A program made the position numbers and the translations under genes. A DNA stretch of 64,000 nucleotides from Cavia porcellus (Eukaryota; Chordata; Mammalia; Rodentia; Caviidae): NCBI RefSeq assembly GCF_034190915.1, contig NW_026947484.1, positions 209,014,657 to 209,078,656 of the forward strand. The letters run 5' to 3'. The notes below the pieces were generated by a model. It made no database searches and was not told the DNA's origin. It saw only the letters and a list, made by a program, of their open reading frames with translations. Within the stretch, counting starts at the first letter, position 1; the number at the start of each line of letters is the position of its first letter. Shown here piece after piece: positions 11,445 to 24,774 of this stretch.

Positions 11445-14220
11445 TCCTACCATTCACTTTCTTTTCATCTTCCATTACTTTATACCAATTCTGTTTTCCC
11501 CTAATGTTGAAAGCATTCTAGTCTGAGAATATATTCTCCAAATTGATACTGATTTATAATGCTAAATGTTTAGATATCTTTAAAGATCGTTTCTACATAT
11601 CTATTGCAGCCTAGCTGGTCTTTTCATGACTTAGACATAGTGATGTTCCCTTTTCTTTTCTATGATCCTATCATCTGGCAATTTTCTAGAGTCAGGGTTG
11701 TCAGAAACTGAGGGAATCCATGATAGTGTTCTGTAAATACAGTAGTCTAACTCAATCATTCTCCTATTTAGCAGGGTAATGACAATGGGGGGAGGGGCGG
11801 AGCTGAGAGGGACAGCATAGCAATCATATACAAGCTGAAATATACTTACGGTGGGATTTCTCTTTGGGGTATTTTTGCTAGTTCTATCATTATTAAATAG
11901 GCTTGGTATTACGGTTCACCGCTGGTTATTATACAAACCTGTGGGAAGAAATTTTAGAATTACTCAAATGGTTCAATCAGTGGTGAACAGATAATAGTTT
12001 GGGAAAGAGACACCTAAATGTTTATCATAGATGGCAACTTTGATAAATTGATAAGTAACTTTCATAATTTGCCTCATTAAGTACCAGCAAAAATTAATCT
12101 GCCAAGATGTTTATGAGGGAAAAGAAGTCAATTGCTCATAAAAACTTTTTGTTACTAGAAAAAATGTCTTATTGTATAAATCTCTCTCTCTCTCACTAAT
12201 TATATTGAAGCTGTAAACAGAAAATTAAAAGGCATAATAGAGAAAATGCTTTCAATTGTTTTTTATTCCTCATAAGCCAATTGTTGCTGCCTGACCATTT
12301 TAATTTTCACTCTTCTCTGTAAATTAGAAGCTTAGTAATCAGCAAGAGAGTCTCAGACCTGGGATTAAGACTCATTGATCCATTGCTACAACCCAGGCTC
12401 TTACTCTTACATTGAAACTTATGTTAACCAAAATAAGATCACTTGCCAGAAGGTTCCATTCTGACAAAGACAAACGTCACAGTGTTCCTAAATCTGTAAT
12501 GTCATGTGTTAGATTTTTTAAAATAAACGATGGAATCACTAGTAAATATAATTAAACAAGCTTGCTGTTGCTGAATTTTAAATGAAAGTTTCACAAATGT
12601 TCTCTTCCCAAATAAAGTGGATTATTTTAAATAATATCATTAAAATTGATTATAACTAAAATTAAAAACATGACATTCTTACTTCAGTAGCATGTTTTGT
12701 AGACATTCGTTGGTTTGTCTTTCACACGCTTTATTAATATTCTGTCAACTGAAGGACCTTTCTTTATATTCCTGTGCTTTATACCAGTGTATCACTTATT
12801 TTTATTAACTGATCTTGCTTTTTTCTTTTTGCAAACTTATGGACCTCCCTAATACATCTAAGTCAAAAATTTCAGGGTTTACCTGCTCTGCTTGACCTTC
12901 AAGGCCTTTTAGTATTGCTATTTTAACAGTACGAGCCTACTACGGGGTTCAAAATTTAACAAAATTTTCCCAGGAATTAAAGCAGATACATTCTCAAAAC
13001 TTCAGGATATCCATCCTGAGTGTGTTAGAATATACATCATCATTAGGTTGTTCTTAAAATCCCTACTCTCACACATTATTAGATATTAACATGACTTATG
13101 GAAGATTATTTTTGCCTATCTTGTAAAACCAGTGTTGGAAGCATTGAGGTTTTATTAAATCATTCTGTGAGATGTACCAGCCTGTGAGAGACACTCTCAG
13201 GAGTAAAAAAACCCCAAAATTATTATTATTCCTAAATTCACGAAGAGATCTTCTCTTAAATTCCGAGTTATTGAATAGAATTTAAAAGTTAAAAGAAAAA
13301 TGCTAAGAAAACTGTTTTCTTTGATAAAATTAACTAAAGACTAGGAGGAACTGTGAAGAAAATTGATTCATCCTTTATAAGAATTTCCACACCAGGCATG
13401 TACCCCACTATCTTCTAAGTGAAATCCTTTTTAAATGGCTAATCTGTTACTTATTAATTTATAAGGAATCTTTATAACAAATATAGGAAAAGATGTGTGC
13501 CTTATCCATGTATTGATTTGATAATTTTAAAGGATATAAAACACATTTATAAAGTATTTAGATATCCTACAGTCCAACACTATTATTTAAGAATAAAAGG
13601 AAACATGGAAAGAGGTAGAGATTCAGTTAACTAACCTCATAGAATAATTCTAAAGCTGAATATGAATAGCAATCAGTAATTATAATTTCTTAATTAAACA
13701 TTTTCAAGGAAAGAAATTGGATACCACAATGGCACCAGATGTTACAAGGAATGTCATGTTCAAAGTTCCCTTCTAATGTAAAGTTATGCCTTAGATTTGG
13801 GGTATTTCACTGGCATTTTTAATAGTACACAGAGACATCTACTGAATTCCTGTTAGTCTAATTTCATGAATATCCAGGCAAAGCAGAAGAGTTATCTGAT
13901 TAAAAAAATTAAATATAAAAGTGGGAGATGGACAGTGATAACAAGTTAACTATTTTTAATTTGTGGGAGATGTTTTTCAGGTGAAGGAAATTTTAGGGGA
14001 CCCCGATCTACTTTGCAAATGCAAAGAAAAAAGTGACTAAGAAAGATGCCACTGAATCTGAAATTTGAACATTAATTGGAATAATGAGTAGGAGAAAAGG
14101 AAGAGAAAGTTAATATTACAAATTCATACATTTAAATTTAATAAACTATTTACCATATAGATCATATAGCATTGATATTAGGAGACCAGCTGTATTTATT
14201 ATGATTGTATTTTATTTTAG
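11445..14220. other. Intronic AT-rich sequence, nothing specific seen
   Basis: Long AT-rich stretch without microsatellites beyond a short TC run near 12,180. No coding frame above 60 codons. Confidence 0.6.
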
Positions 14221-14221
14221 T

Positions 14222-14363
14222 CTTTTTGAGCAGGGTCTCTCTGTGCAGTTCAGGCTGGACTTAAGCTCACGTTGTAACCCAGTCTGATCTCAACCTCGCA
14301 AGGATCCTCCTGCCCAGCTTCCAGAGTGCTGAGATTACAGGCATGTGCCAACATGCACAGCTT
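14222..14363 (-). mobile_element. B1 SINE
   Basis: The reverse complement of a 7SL-derived B1: on the + strand a T-rich start, GGGTCTCTCTGTGCAGTTCA, then two related 29-bp blocks ending at GTAACCCAGTCTGATCTCAA, GATCCTCCTGCC and GCTGAGATTACAGGCATGTG. Moderately diverged. Confidence 0.9.
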
Positions 14364-14369
14364 GATTAT

Positions 14370-16490
14370 GATTTTAAATAACGTGTACTCTGGTACAACT
14401 TTTCTCAGAACTTACCCACTTGCTTTCTCTAACTATACCTATGAAAGAATTATCAGTGAATTAAATGGTGTGAGCATTCAATTCCGTGTCTCAGGAATCT
14501 GAATCAGATGCATGTCTACTCATATATGTATGCTTAAATGTGTGTGTCACAAGTACCAGCTCTGTTCATTCCACACTTCTGCAGTCCTTCTCTTTTGCCT
14601 CATATTTTAAAATGAGTGACTTGAAGCCTGCTCCCTTTGTTGAATTGATCGGATATTGTTCTAAATCTATTTTTGAAGCCACCAGTGTACATACTCTTTT
14701 TAGTGCAGTAACCACAAAGTAAAAGACTATAGATGCTTCAAAAGTAACAACCAATCTTTTTGTTGTTGTTTTAATTGTTGGGATCATCAAGTGTATCACA
14801 GAACCCTTGCCTAGGAAGACATTCAATAAAATGTTGTCAAATAAATGTGAGAATAGAACAATTGAAAGAAAGCTTTGAAAGATGGTATAGGAAGAATACT
14901 CTGCCATTTGAAGACTCTCAGGATGAGTTTCGACAAATATTCTTAAATTCAGCATAACAGAATGGAATCGAGAAAGATAAAATTATAATTCCAAAGCAAT
15001 TGCACTTCTCCGAGCATGGCTTTCTGTGAGAGCCCAGACTTCAGAGTTTCTGCCAGCACCCTGATGGGGAACGCTTCTGGAAGATGTTTTCACAGTCAAA
15101 ATGTAAGGGAGCCAAACTGTGGTTTGCATGCAGTGCAATAAAGACGAAGTGTAGCATCGTGCTCTTTCTGCTCCAAGTGGCTGTGAAAGAGCCAGCACAC
15201 ATACACCAGGCTCTGCACCCTGCGGAGCTCAGGCAGGGCATCCACAGTTGTCATCGTTAGAGTGTCATCAGAGACTAAAAACTAGGTTGCTTGGTGATGA
15301 CTGCAAGAAATTACAAATATAAATTATATGTGGCATATGCGAATGAGTAGGTTTTTATCAGTCATGTATGACTGAAGGCTAATTATAATACATCTTTGTT
15401 CATAATCAGTCTATTTTACTTCCTGCTATGAATGACTTGATTAAAAATCATACTGTCTCTGTCTATCTTATGTTGCTATCACAGAGTAACTGATTCTCAG
15501 TGATTTAGAAAGAAGAGTGTTCTGCTGCCCCCAGTTCTGAATGTTGGAAAGTGTGGTCTCAAGGTACCAGGCTCTGGTGAGGGTCACCTTGCTGTGTTGT
15601 ACCATACTGGAGGCCAAAAGCCAGGAAAACACTGGCGCACGAATGCAAGGATGTGGGAAAATTTCCTCTTTTTTCAGGAGCTTACTCACCGAAATGACCC
15701 ACTCAAGTTAACGGCATTATATTTTATGACCTAATCAACTCTTGAAGGTCTGCCTTCAAGTATTAGTACTTAGCCAGTATTCGAGTACTGGCTAATTTCC
15801 AATGCATAAACTTTGAGAAACACTTTCAAACCATAGCATGCGTCCCAAGATAGCATCTTTTCCTTTGTCGTTGCAGGGTCTTCTCCAAAACAGTTAACTT
15901 GGCAATTCTTTCATCTGTACGAGTTCAAACAATGAAAGACTGAAAGCAGAAAATAAAACAATAGACTACCCCTGTGCTTAGCTCTCTTAAAACCAATTGA
16001 AAACTTTAATTGTATTTAATTATCTAATCATTTCAATGTTCTCCTTTTTCAAGGCTCATGTTACATTTCTTAAGACTCTCACAGACTTTGTATTTGCTGT
16101 CCATAGTGATTGTTTTGCAAAATGTTATGAAATAAAGGTATTAATTTCTTAATTCAGAGTCTCCTGGGAGTTCATAATGGCACTGATTGTTTTAAAAGAG
16201 ATAGAGTGTTTAAAAAGCCTTAAAAATTAACGGGACCATTTTTATGTGAAAATGCCATTAAGAGCAATCACAGATTCCCTGACGAGCAGCTTCCCAGGAC
16301 CAAACACTCGTTCTGTGGATTCTCTCTTCACGCTGTGTCTGTAATTTTAGCCTTTGGCATGACTGAATTGAGCTGACCTTGTCATTCCTTGCCCCTACCT
16401 TAGTAAAAACTGTGTATTTGTTTGAGTAAATAGAAAATTCCAAAGTTTAAAAAAAACATTATATATATTTAAAAGACACTGTGTTCCTGT
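14370..16490. other. Intronic sequence
   Basis: Opposed open frames of 129 codons (minus) and 60-78 codons (plus) overlap near 14,490-14,957. Neither resembles a known protein. The old repeat at 15,465 is listed separately. Confidence 0.5.
15465..15840. repeat. Probable old interspersed repeat (family not assigned)
   Basis: The segment has the layout of a widespread mammalian repeat: TATGTTGCTATCACAGAGTA, CAGTTCTGAATGTTGG, CTCTGGTGAGGGTCACCTTG, CTAATCAACTCTTGAAGGTC, and CACTTTCAAACCATAGCA at the end. I recognise the pattern but cannot assign the family or strand with confidence. Confidence 0.4.
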
Positions 16491-16509
16491 GTTGTTAGGA
16501 AATATAATA

Positions 16510-16608
16510 GGGCTGGGGATTTAGCTCAGCAGCACAAGCGCCTGCCTTGCAAACAGGCAGTCGTGAGTTCGATCCCCAGTACTGATAAAAAAAAAAAAAA
16601 AAAATGAT
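16510..16608 (+). mobile_element. ID-like SINE with poly-A tail
   Basis: A near-consensus copy ending in GATCCCCAGTACTGAT and about 18 A. The 11-bp target-site duplication GGAAATATAAT at 16,498-16,508 and 16,609-16,619 is perfect. Confidence 0.95.
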
Positions 16609-16624
16609 GGAAATATAATGAAAC

Positions 16625-18050
16625 TGACTGCCATTGGGTCTGTCACCCATCTTCTAAGGGACTAAGGCCTGAGGTCCTAGGGAGAGAAGAAAAAAACCAG
16701 ATGGTACCAATTAATTAAAAATGAAGTTTTTCTTTTTCAGATAAGATTGCTTTACTGTCTCTTATCCAATTACTTTTACCCAGTGAAATCAGTTATAATT
16801 GTTACAAAGAGGGTGATATAATTTAGAATATGTAAAGAATGTCAAGCGCTTTAGTTTTTGGCTCTGAATAAAATATCTTCATTGCTGCGCTATCTTCTTT
16901 TTATTCTTCATGTAAACCCTACTGTTTTATTGACAATACTGGGCTAGCTGTATATTTTTGGGGAAAAGAAGTATTATATAGACAATGTGAGGAACCACGA
17001 GTTGAGTTAGATCGCTTCTGATTGAGGTAACAGCTTAGCATTGCTGTAATCACCCTCCTTAGAAGCATCTTTAAGTACCACTACATCACTGAGTATAAAG
17101 TTTTTCAACTATCAATTAAAGATAATCATAGCTATAGTGTAGTCTTATGAGGGAAAGAAACATAACTGTGCATGTGAAACATCCAGCTCCTTGCACAGCT
17201 CCCTGCAGCCGATCCTAAATACATAAATAAGGAAAACTGGAGTTCAACTTCAGCCAGCAGTGCTTGCTCAAGGCTGCCGCTAGAATCCAGAATTTTTTCT
17301 GCCTAGCCCAGTGTTCTTCGCAACACACAGCCCCTATGCCATCACTGCAGAATGTATGTCTGACTCAGCAAAACAGAAAGTGCTATTTCCATTTCATTAC
17401 AGTTTACTATTAGACATTGTTAAGTTTGTAAGAGAGCATAAGGCCCGTGTATGGCTTCCCATCAGTGGCTTCTGTCAGTGTTCTCCTCCCTTCCGGCTGG
17501 GTACCTAATTTTGAGGATTCAGTAACTGTTTGCATACTTGTTTATGCTAATCTTATTAAACAGTTGTCTTGCTTTGAATTGTACTCTTTAATCCTGAGGT
17601 GGGAGATAGAGAGAAAAGGGAGAGAGACAGACAGACAGACAGACTGACTGATAGAGACAGAGACAGAGAAACAGACAGAGATATAGAGGCTGTTTTATGC
17701 TCCTCTTCTATGAAACTTACTAGTTTAAATATCCTTTTATGAACCATCAGCTTTTTGGGCAGTCAAACCTCACTGCTGGTTTTCATTGAAATCACCTTTA
17801 ATTAAAATATCTGTTTCATCTATATTACTGCTAAGTCAAATCTCCTGTGTTTTGCGTTTATAGATTTTTTTCTTTTAAATTTTAATCACAGGATTTTTTG
17901 TTTCTTTATTTCTGTCTGATATTTTGCTCAGAATTATCAGTTCTGGATGGTTAGTATTTTTATTTTTTAAGGCATTTCAATCATGAAGAGTCTTTTTAAA
18001 TAATGATTTTATTATCAAAGAACTATATCTTGATTAAATTTCAAGTGTAT
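16625..18050. other. Intronic sequence, only a purine repeat seen
   Basis: Apart from the GACA repeat at 17,617 nothing is recognised. Confidence 0.6.
17617..17690 (+). repeat. (GACA)n / (GA)n purine-rich repeat
   Basis: A clean GACA run at 17,627-17,644 followed by interrupted GACAGA units. Confidence 0.85.
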
Positions 18051-18057
18051 TTTTAAG

Positions 18058-18203
18058 TCTTTTTTGAGACAGGCTCTCACTATGTAGTTCAGACTGGCCT
18101 TGGGTTCACTTTGTAACCGAGTCTGATCTGGAAATTGCTACGATCCTCCTGCATCAGTTTCCCAAACGCTGGGACTACAGGTATGCATCATCATGCCCAG
18201 CTT
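18058..18203 (-). mobile_element. B1 SINE
   Basis: The + strand reads TTTTTTGAGACAGGCTCTCA, TATGTAGTTCAGACTGGCCT, GATCCTCCTGCATCAG, GCTGGGACTACAGGTATGCA and CATGCCCAGCTT, the reverse complement of B1 with internal duplication. Confidence 0.92.
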
Positions 18204-19039
18204 AAAATTTCAGTTGGAAAGTGTACCTGTCTATAGATGTTTGTGTATATATATCTATATATATACAGTATCTTTTCTTTATGTACAATATTCTTATATT
18301 TTCAGTTATCTCTAGTCAATTTCTTCCAAAAATATGAGACAGAAAATTGCAAGAGTAAACAATTCTTAAATCCTATTACCACAATATTCTGAGTACTATA
18401 TTATAATCTCCAGCCTTCTGGGTACACTCTGCCTGGAAAATGAATCCTCCTTTGTGCAAAGTATCCATTCTGTATATGCTACTGTACTGTTAATCACCCC
18501 AGAGTCATCCCAGTTATCAGGTCTACTGTTGTGATAGCACAGTACTTGAACATAATCCCTGTATTATAACACCTTATCACTATTTTCCTTAGTAGTGATC
18601 CTGAAGCACAAGAGCAGTGATGACAGTAATTTATATATGCCAAGGAAAAAGCAATAAAATGCTTCCTTTCACTGAAATAATGAAAGCTCTGAACTTAATA
18701 AGGGCAGAAAAAATACCATGTTAAGATTGCTAAAACCTGTTTACTACAGCTGAGTCTTTCTATTCATGACATTGTAAAGAAGGAAAAAATAAAAATGTGT
18801 TAATTTTGCTGTGGGACTCAAACCACAAAAGCTATGGCCACAATTAAAATGAAAATGACATTAAATCATAGGGTCCATGGTTTCAGGCATCCTCTGAGTG
18901 TCCTAGACTGAATCCTATTGGATAACAGAGGGATCCATGTCTAGTATACATGTTTATATATCCACAAATATAACCGCAATTTTTGTTTAATATATCTTGT
19001 ATTTCATTACTACATTTTCTTTCTTCTGTTGCTTTTATT

Positions 19040-19235
19040 TCCCCAGTACTGAGGATTGACTCCAGGCCCTTTGCACTGACCCACATGCCTAACCCTTTTA
19101 ATTATTATTTTTTGAAAAAATTTCAAATAGCTTCTCACTAAGTTGTCCAGATTAGTTTGAGCTTCAAGCTAATGATCTTCTAGTCTCAGACTCCCAGAAT
19201 GGTGCTGGGATTGTGATCATATAACACCATGCTCT
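19040..19235 (-). mobile_element. B1-dID-type composite SINE, old copy
   Basis: The + strand shows a reversed ID part (CCCAGTACTGAGGATTGA, CACATGCCTAACC) joined to a reversed B1 part (CTTCTCACTAAGTTGTCCAG, then GGTGCTGGGATTGTGATCAT). It is highly diverged, so this is an old insertion. Confidence 0.7.
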
Positions 19236-19239
19236 ACTC

Positions 19240-22200
19240 TACTTCTTTTCTCTAAATGTATTTTGAGCAAGTTTTGTTTGTTTATCAGTGTTTTATAATG
19301 AATAACTTTAATAGGAAATTTTAAAAAATTAAATTCTCTAAAGAGTAATTTTCTATTTTTAGATCATTTTATAAATGTAAGAGGTGTGACTTGTATTGTT
19401 TTTAACAAAGCCATGGATAAAAGTATGAAACAATGTGGGGAAATGTATGCTAATGCTGGTTGTTGGCATTATAAGCTAGGCGAGGGGGAAAGCCAGCTCT
19501 TCCACATGTGAGAGAGAATTTGGAAAGTTTCCTAGAAAGGGAGTCAACTGTGGCAGAAATGAAAGGGGTGACAATGTGCACTTCAGGGAAAAAGAGGAAA
19601 AAAGGAGCCTGGCACACTGCCACTCCTGGCTTATCTGCTGTCAGTGCTGGTTAGAGGTGTCAGCCACACGCCACCAAGGTGGCTGGGCAGCGTGAATACG
19701 TGGGTTTCATTAGCTTAATGCAGAAGTCACTAGGACTCCTGGCACTTGCCGCTTTGAATGCTCTCAGACAGCACTGAATTAAGGAAGTCATTTAAGTAAG
19801 TTAACTATACTATGGTCTAGAGAATATCTGATTTATTAGGCTCTCACATGAGAAGAGTTACTACTGCAGGAGGGAAGTACACTGCTAACCATGTGTACAG
19901 GAATAGTGTCTGGGTTCCAAGCCACCAGAGCAGCACACACGCTGTTTCGTTCATGTGCTGACACACACAGCAGTGAGCTTCATTTTCTGAGGTTCAGCAT
20001 GAAAAGGATTCCATTTTTTAAAGAGAGAAAATTGAATATTTCTACTTTGTGTTTCTCGAGGGTGTCGAGAGTAAACCTTAAAAAGCGTTTGCTGACTTGT
20101 GCATAGGGGAAGAAAAGCAGTATTTACATTTATGTTAGTCAATTCCGTGTTGGTGTAATGCAGTACCTGAGTTAATTGACTTGTAAAGAGAAAGGTTTAT
20201 TTTGGCTTCCAGATTTGGTGTTTCCAGTTCAGGACTGGAAGGACTGATTGCTTCAGACCCCTGATAGGTCTTACAAATGATGACAGTGGAGAGGGTACCG
20301 TGGAAAACAGTTCTTACCTCCTGATCAAGAAGCAGGAGACAAAGAAGAGGCCTGAGTCTCTTGGTTCCCTTCAAGGACAGGTCGCCAGTGACCTCAGGGC
20401 TTTCTTTAGGCCCCAGTCTTCTAATATTCTTCTGTCTTCCATAGGCACCACCCTGGGAAAAAGCTTTATCACATTGACTTTTAGAGGACACTGACCATCC
20501 AAAATATAGAAACGTTTTAATGTATTAGGAGAGGGATCATTGACACTAAATGGTTTCACTTAACATTTGGAGGTTAAAGAATTTTATTTCTTTTTGAAGT
20601 TAGGAGGTAGTTCAAAACACATTGATCAGAAAACTGCTCCAAGATTAAGGGACAGGGCAGTAGAGGTTGCCAAAATTTTTTTTTTTTTTTTAAGAGACAT
20701 GATGAGAAAGTCATGGCATTAAAGAAAATGTTAGCATTTTAAGCAACCAAAAGTACAATTTCCTAATCTGAGGTGAACTTGGAGATTTCCTGTGACAGAC
20801 AGATTCTATGGGCCTGTAGAACTGACTAGAAACCCATCCGAACAATGTATTTGTGGAGAGGATTCATATCTTTTAAAGCCAGTATAATTTTGCTAGCTTT
20901 CAGTAGCTAGAAAAGCATTTACTAGCTACTTTCTCTTTTAAGCTTCCTCATACTTAGGGAAATCCGCTTTCTGAGGCAGAGCCTGAAATGTGAAGGGTCG
21001 TTTAATGCTGACTTATCGCTTAGTGTGCAGTAAAAGTTGAATGGAGAGATGTTCCCCCTGCCTCCCGTGCTTTCTTCTCCTTAGAAATCTGACAAAGGGC
21101 AGTCATCTAGGCAAGCACAGCATGTCAGGGCGGGCTCTAGCTGAACTGACTTTCACAGCAAATCTCTCCGAAGAGATTAGCTGCCATGTCCCAGCCAGGC
21201 TGTTCTGTGCTCCCAGGTGCTCTGCTCCCTGATGGTGAGAAACTGTGTCAGGAGTAGATTGGATCAGCTAGTGTCACCACGACAGGAATTATAGAGTCCT
21301 TATGAGAGTCCGAATGAGATCATTCTACTTCAGACTTCTAATTAAAAAAAGGACTACAAAGCGACTGTCCAATGTATGACACAGACTATTTTCCATGAGT
21401 TCCGGAGCCCATTTCCTGTCCATTCTTCATCTAGTTTTCTTTTGTCAGGTTTATTTCTTCCATGAGAAGAAGAGAACGTTGCTGTGGGAGGTATAGCCAC
21501 TGCCCAACTGGAAGGAGTATTTAAAATATCATTGTTTTGAGCGTAGGAAATCTCAGATCGCTTGGAGATTTCACCTCAGAGGTAGATGCTTTCTCTTTCT
21601 TCTTCTGTCATCTGCAATCATCCACCTCATGATATCTGCCCAACGTGATTCTGACTGGGAATTAAACAGGGAATGTGATGGTTAGCTCGCAGGTGCCCTC
21701 TTGAGTGTCCACTGGCACAGCGCAACCACAAGTGATTGACCGGATCACTTTCTCCCCTAGCTGCATACTACTGAAATCTTCACGGTAGGATGCTAGCAAC
21801 AACTACCTCGGATTTCAGGTTTTAGGCAAATCCTCATTCAACTTGGTTGACAGTGAAAGAATCAGATTAAAAAGGAAAGTGACCTTACCTGCCCACCAGT
21901 TGTTTCTGATTAAGAACATATATGGCAGAGACACATGAGTTCCTCATTGTGTTTGTCCTCCATGTCCCTAGGCCAGTAATGGTGAGCCTTGCAAGGACAA
22001 GAACCCAACCACAACCCCAAATCCACTTATTTATGGCAAAGTATCAACCCTGGAATCAAACCGGGATACTGAGGCTTTAGTTTAGAAAAAACAGCTCCTG
22101 CGTTAACATCTTTTGTCTTAAAGAAAAGCAGCACACGTGTCATAGGTGCACCACCACTGCCGAAGCCATTGCCCATCCCGACAGAGACAAGCGCCCTGCT

Positions 22201-22760
22201 GCCCAGAGAGCTGCCTTAGGCAAGGGGGCTTTTCCTTCTAGTTTGCTTTCATAACTCACCGCCTGGAGAGAAGTGATGCTAGTCCAGGAGGCTTCTAGGC
22301 TATTTCATACCTAGCTGCTGCTTGTACTTAAGAAACATCATAGAGCAATAAGTGATGACCCTGAAGAAAGGTTTCTTTTTCGCTTCCCGATACTTGTGAA
22401 GGGCAGCATTCCTTTTTTTTTTTTTTTTTTCTAGAATGTGTTGGGGTAAATGTCCCATCTTATCGTAATTCATCATCTATGACATTTCAATAGGTTTTTA
22501 AAGGTAATTACTTAACCACTACTTACTATTTCTTATCTGATGTCCTAATATCTTGAGAAAGCCATTCCTATTTCAAAATTAAAATGATGATAACTGTTTA
22601 ACAATCTGTTTGAGCAATCAGTACATGGGCAAGCAGCAAAATAATTATGAATTAATCTAGCCAGAAGGTATAGAGTGTTCATTGTATGCCAGGCATTGTG
22701 TATGCTGATAATAAGGGTTCCTCATCATTGAAATATTAGTAGAGTTATGAGCTATCTTTT
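19240..22760. other. Intronic sequence
   Basis: It holds the old repeat at 20,135 and T-runs near 20,676 and 22,412. Frames of 60-118 codons near 20,135-20,560 fall within that repeat and are not coding. Confidence 0.55.
20135..20470. repeat. Probable old interspersed repeat, same general layout as 15,465
   Basis: GAAAGGTTTATTTTGGCTTC, GTTTCCAGTTCAGGACTGGA, CAAGAAGCAGGAGACAAAG, CCCTTCAAGGACAGG and AGTGACCTCAGGGCTTTC match the usual order of a common mammalian repeat. Family uncertain. Confidence 0.4.
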
Positions 22761-22762
22761 TA

Positions 22763-22906
22763 CTTTTTTTTTTTTAGACAGGGTCTCAGTACATAGTTCA
22801 GGCTGGTTTTGAACTCACTATGTAACCTAGGTGAGGCTCGAACTCACCACCATCCTCCTGCCTCAGCCTCCATGTGCTGGAGTTATGGGTGATACCACAC
22901 TCGGTT
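22763..22906 (-). mobile_element. B1 SINE
   Basis: The + strand has a poly-T run, AGACAGGGTCTCAG, CATAGTTCAGGCTGG, GAACTCACTATGTAACCTAG, CATCCTCCTGCCTCAGCCTC and a decayed 3' block: reverse-complement B1. Confidence 0.92.
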
Positions 22907-23299
22907 TATAAGAACTTTTTTATTATCTCCCTCTTAATTCTCTTTGTTCTGCCCAGAAAATAAGCCACTCTGCCTATAACTAGTTAGGCTTCTTCAGTTT
23001 ATCTTAAGATAAGTTCTGATTATCCTCTGTTGTAGGTATGGTGAATCATCCTTGTGTTGCATTTTCAGAGTTTAAACTGTACCCATATTTTCACTGTTCT
23101 GCTGAGTATTATTTTCAGATGAAATTCTGGTCATCAGAAGACTAAATATGACCAGTAACATCTGTCTGGCATTCATAAGATCATACCCAAAATCATAGCT
23201 ATGATTTCCTCTTGGACACATCTATGACATCAGATCTTACAATCTTCGAACCTACTCTTAGAGAATGCCCCACTGGTCCACTGAATTACATTTGAGTAT

Positions 23300-23446
23300 T
23301 TTATTTATTCAGGAACAGGCACACTATGCAGCTCAGGCTGGCTTTGAGCTCACTTTGTAGCCCAGGCTGGTCTCGAACCCACAATGATCCTCCTACTTCA
23401 CCTACCAGAGCGCTGGCATTACAGGTGTGTGCTACCATATGCATCA
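23300..23446 (-). mobile_element. B1 SINE with clear 29-bp internal duplication
   Basis: Reverse-complement B1. Two 29-base blocks run in tandem, one containing GCTCAGGCTGGCTTTGAG and the next GCCCAGGCTGGTCTCGAA. The 29-bp duplication is characteristic of B1 in the mouse-related rodents. Confidence 0.92.
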
Positions 23447-23449
23447 TAA

Positions 23450-24660
23450 TTTGGGCAAATTCACTAGTTGACTAATATAGTCAAGGAGGCTGATTCCACC
23501 ATTCAGTTACACTTGCTCCTTCACTTTATACTTAAAACTAATATCTGAAGCTAGCTTCCCTTGATGAGCATCACTCTTTAGATGCCATTCTGCTTCACTC
23601 TAGGACCGCACCACAACCAAAAGCTGATTTTCCTCCAGGTTAAAAGCCCGAGTCCCCTTTAGCCCTCTCACTAAATTCCAATTTGTCTTTGTCAGTTTCT
23701 TTGCAAGACTAACAAGGCTGACATGCCCGGAGCCCGTGAATGATCGCATTTCCCCTGCAAGAACTCGTTGATAATTCATTCTTCAAGAGTTTCTTCCTTT
23801 CTCTTCTACAACCCAAGCACACCTCAAACACACCATAAGGGGGAACCTCCGAGAAATCTATCTTGATGGTAGAATACTACTTCACCTATAAAGAAACAGT
23901 GGAGACTCCCAAATTTCTTTCCTTGTAAATACATAAAACTTTCTCTTATCCTATACACTTTGAAAATACATATATCATCTGTCTTAAACTTGAAGTTTTT
24001 GAGGTTGAGAATGTTTATTCAATATTGAACAAGCATCTAGATGTTCCAGCAATTGTGCTGGGTGCAAAGAATATAAAGATTTCTCCAAGAAACCGTGTCA
24101 GTGGGTTACATGATATACAAATAAATCATGGCTATATTAAATATTATTGCCATGACTGGGAAGTACAAGATCTGATAGTGACCAGCCTGAGAGAATGATT
24201 GATTCTAGCTCATATTCTGCAGTGGGCCTGATGTAATACCTTATGCTTATTAGTCTTACAAGAAATATTTGTGGTAATGATAATACAGCATAAGTAGAAA
24301 TTCGGAGAATAGAGGAGGAAGAAAATGGCCTTTCATGGAATTGAGAGAGACATCAAGCTTTGTGACGGTAACAATGCTACTCTGGAATGGACGGCTTTTA
24401 TTATTAATACGAACAATCACTTGTAATATAAATTGCTGTCATTTAGTGAGTGCACATTATTCATCGGCACTGCACTAGCTACCACTTTGCACAGGCGCTT
24501 TGTTCAGTCCTGACAAAATCGCAAGTGACCACGTCTTCCCACTTCATGGATGCGAGAACAGGGCTCCCTCCGAGAAGAAATGACTGAACCAGAATTGAAA
24601 TCATCTCTGTTTTCCACATTTCTTCACGTTCCCATTCACTCATTATTAGCCATATAAAGG
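23450..24660. other. Intronic sequence, nothing specific seen
   Basis: No repeat, RNA gene or credible coding frame recognised. Confidence 0.6.
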
Positions 24661-24677
24661 TAAAACATCCGAGCAAG

Positions 24678-24759
24678 GGGCCTGGGGATTCAGCTCAGCG
24701 GCATAAAGTCAGGAGTTCGATCCCCGGTACTGGAAAAAAAGAAAAAAACACAAACAAAT
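24678..24759 (+). mobile_element. ID-like SINE lacking the anticodon-arm segment
   Basis: It has the usual start and A box (CAGCTCAGCGGCATAA) and the usual B box and tail (GAGTTCGATCCCCGGTAC), but 21 bases are missing between them. These are the bases that form the hairpin in all the other copies. The 12-bp target-site duplication CATCCGAGCAAG at 24,666-24,677 and 24,760-24,771 is perfect, so the insertion is recent. Confidence 0.93.
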
Positions 24760-24774
24760 CATCCGAGCAAGTAT

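Noticed and set aside
14566..14955. 129-codon minus-strand frame
   Set aside because: Overlaps opposed + frames, hydrophobic and Leu/Ser-rich by composition; no recognised domain.
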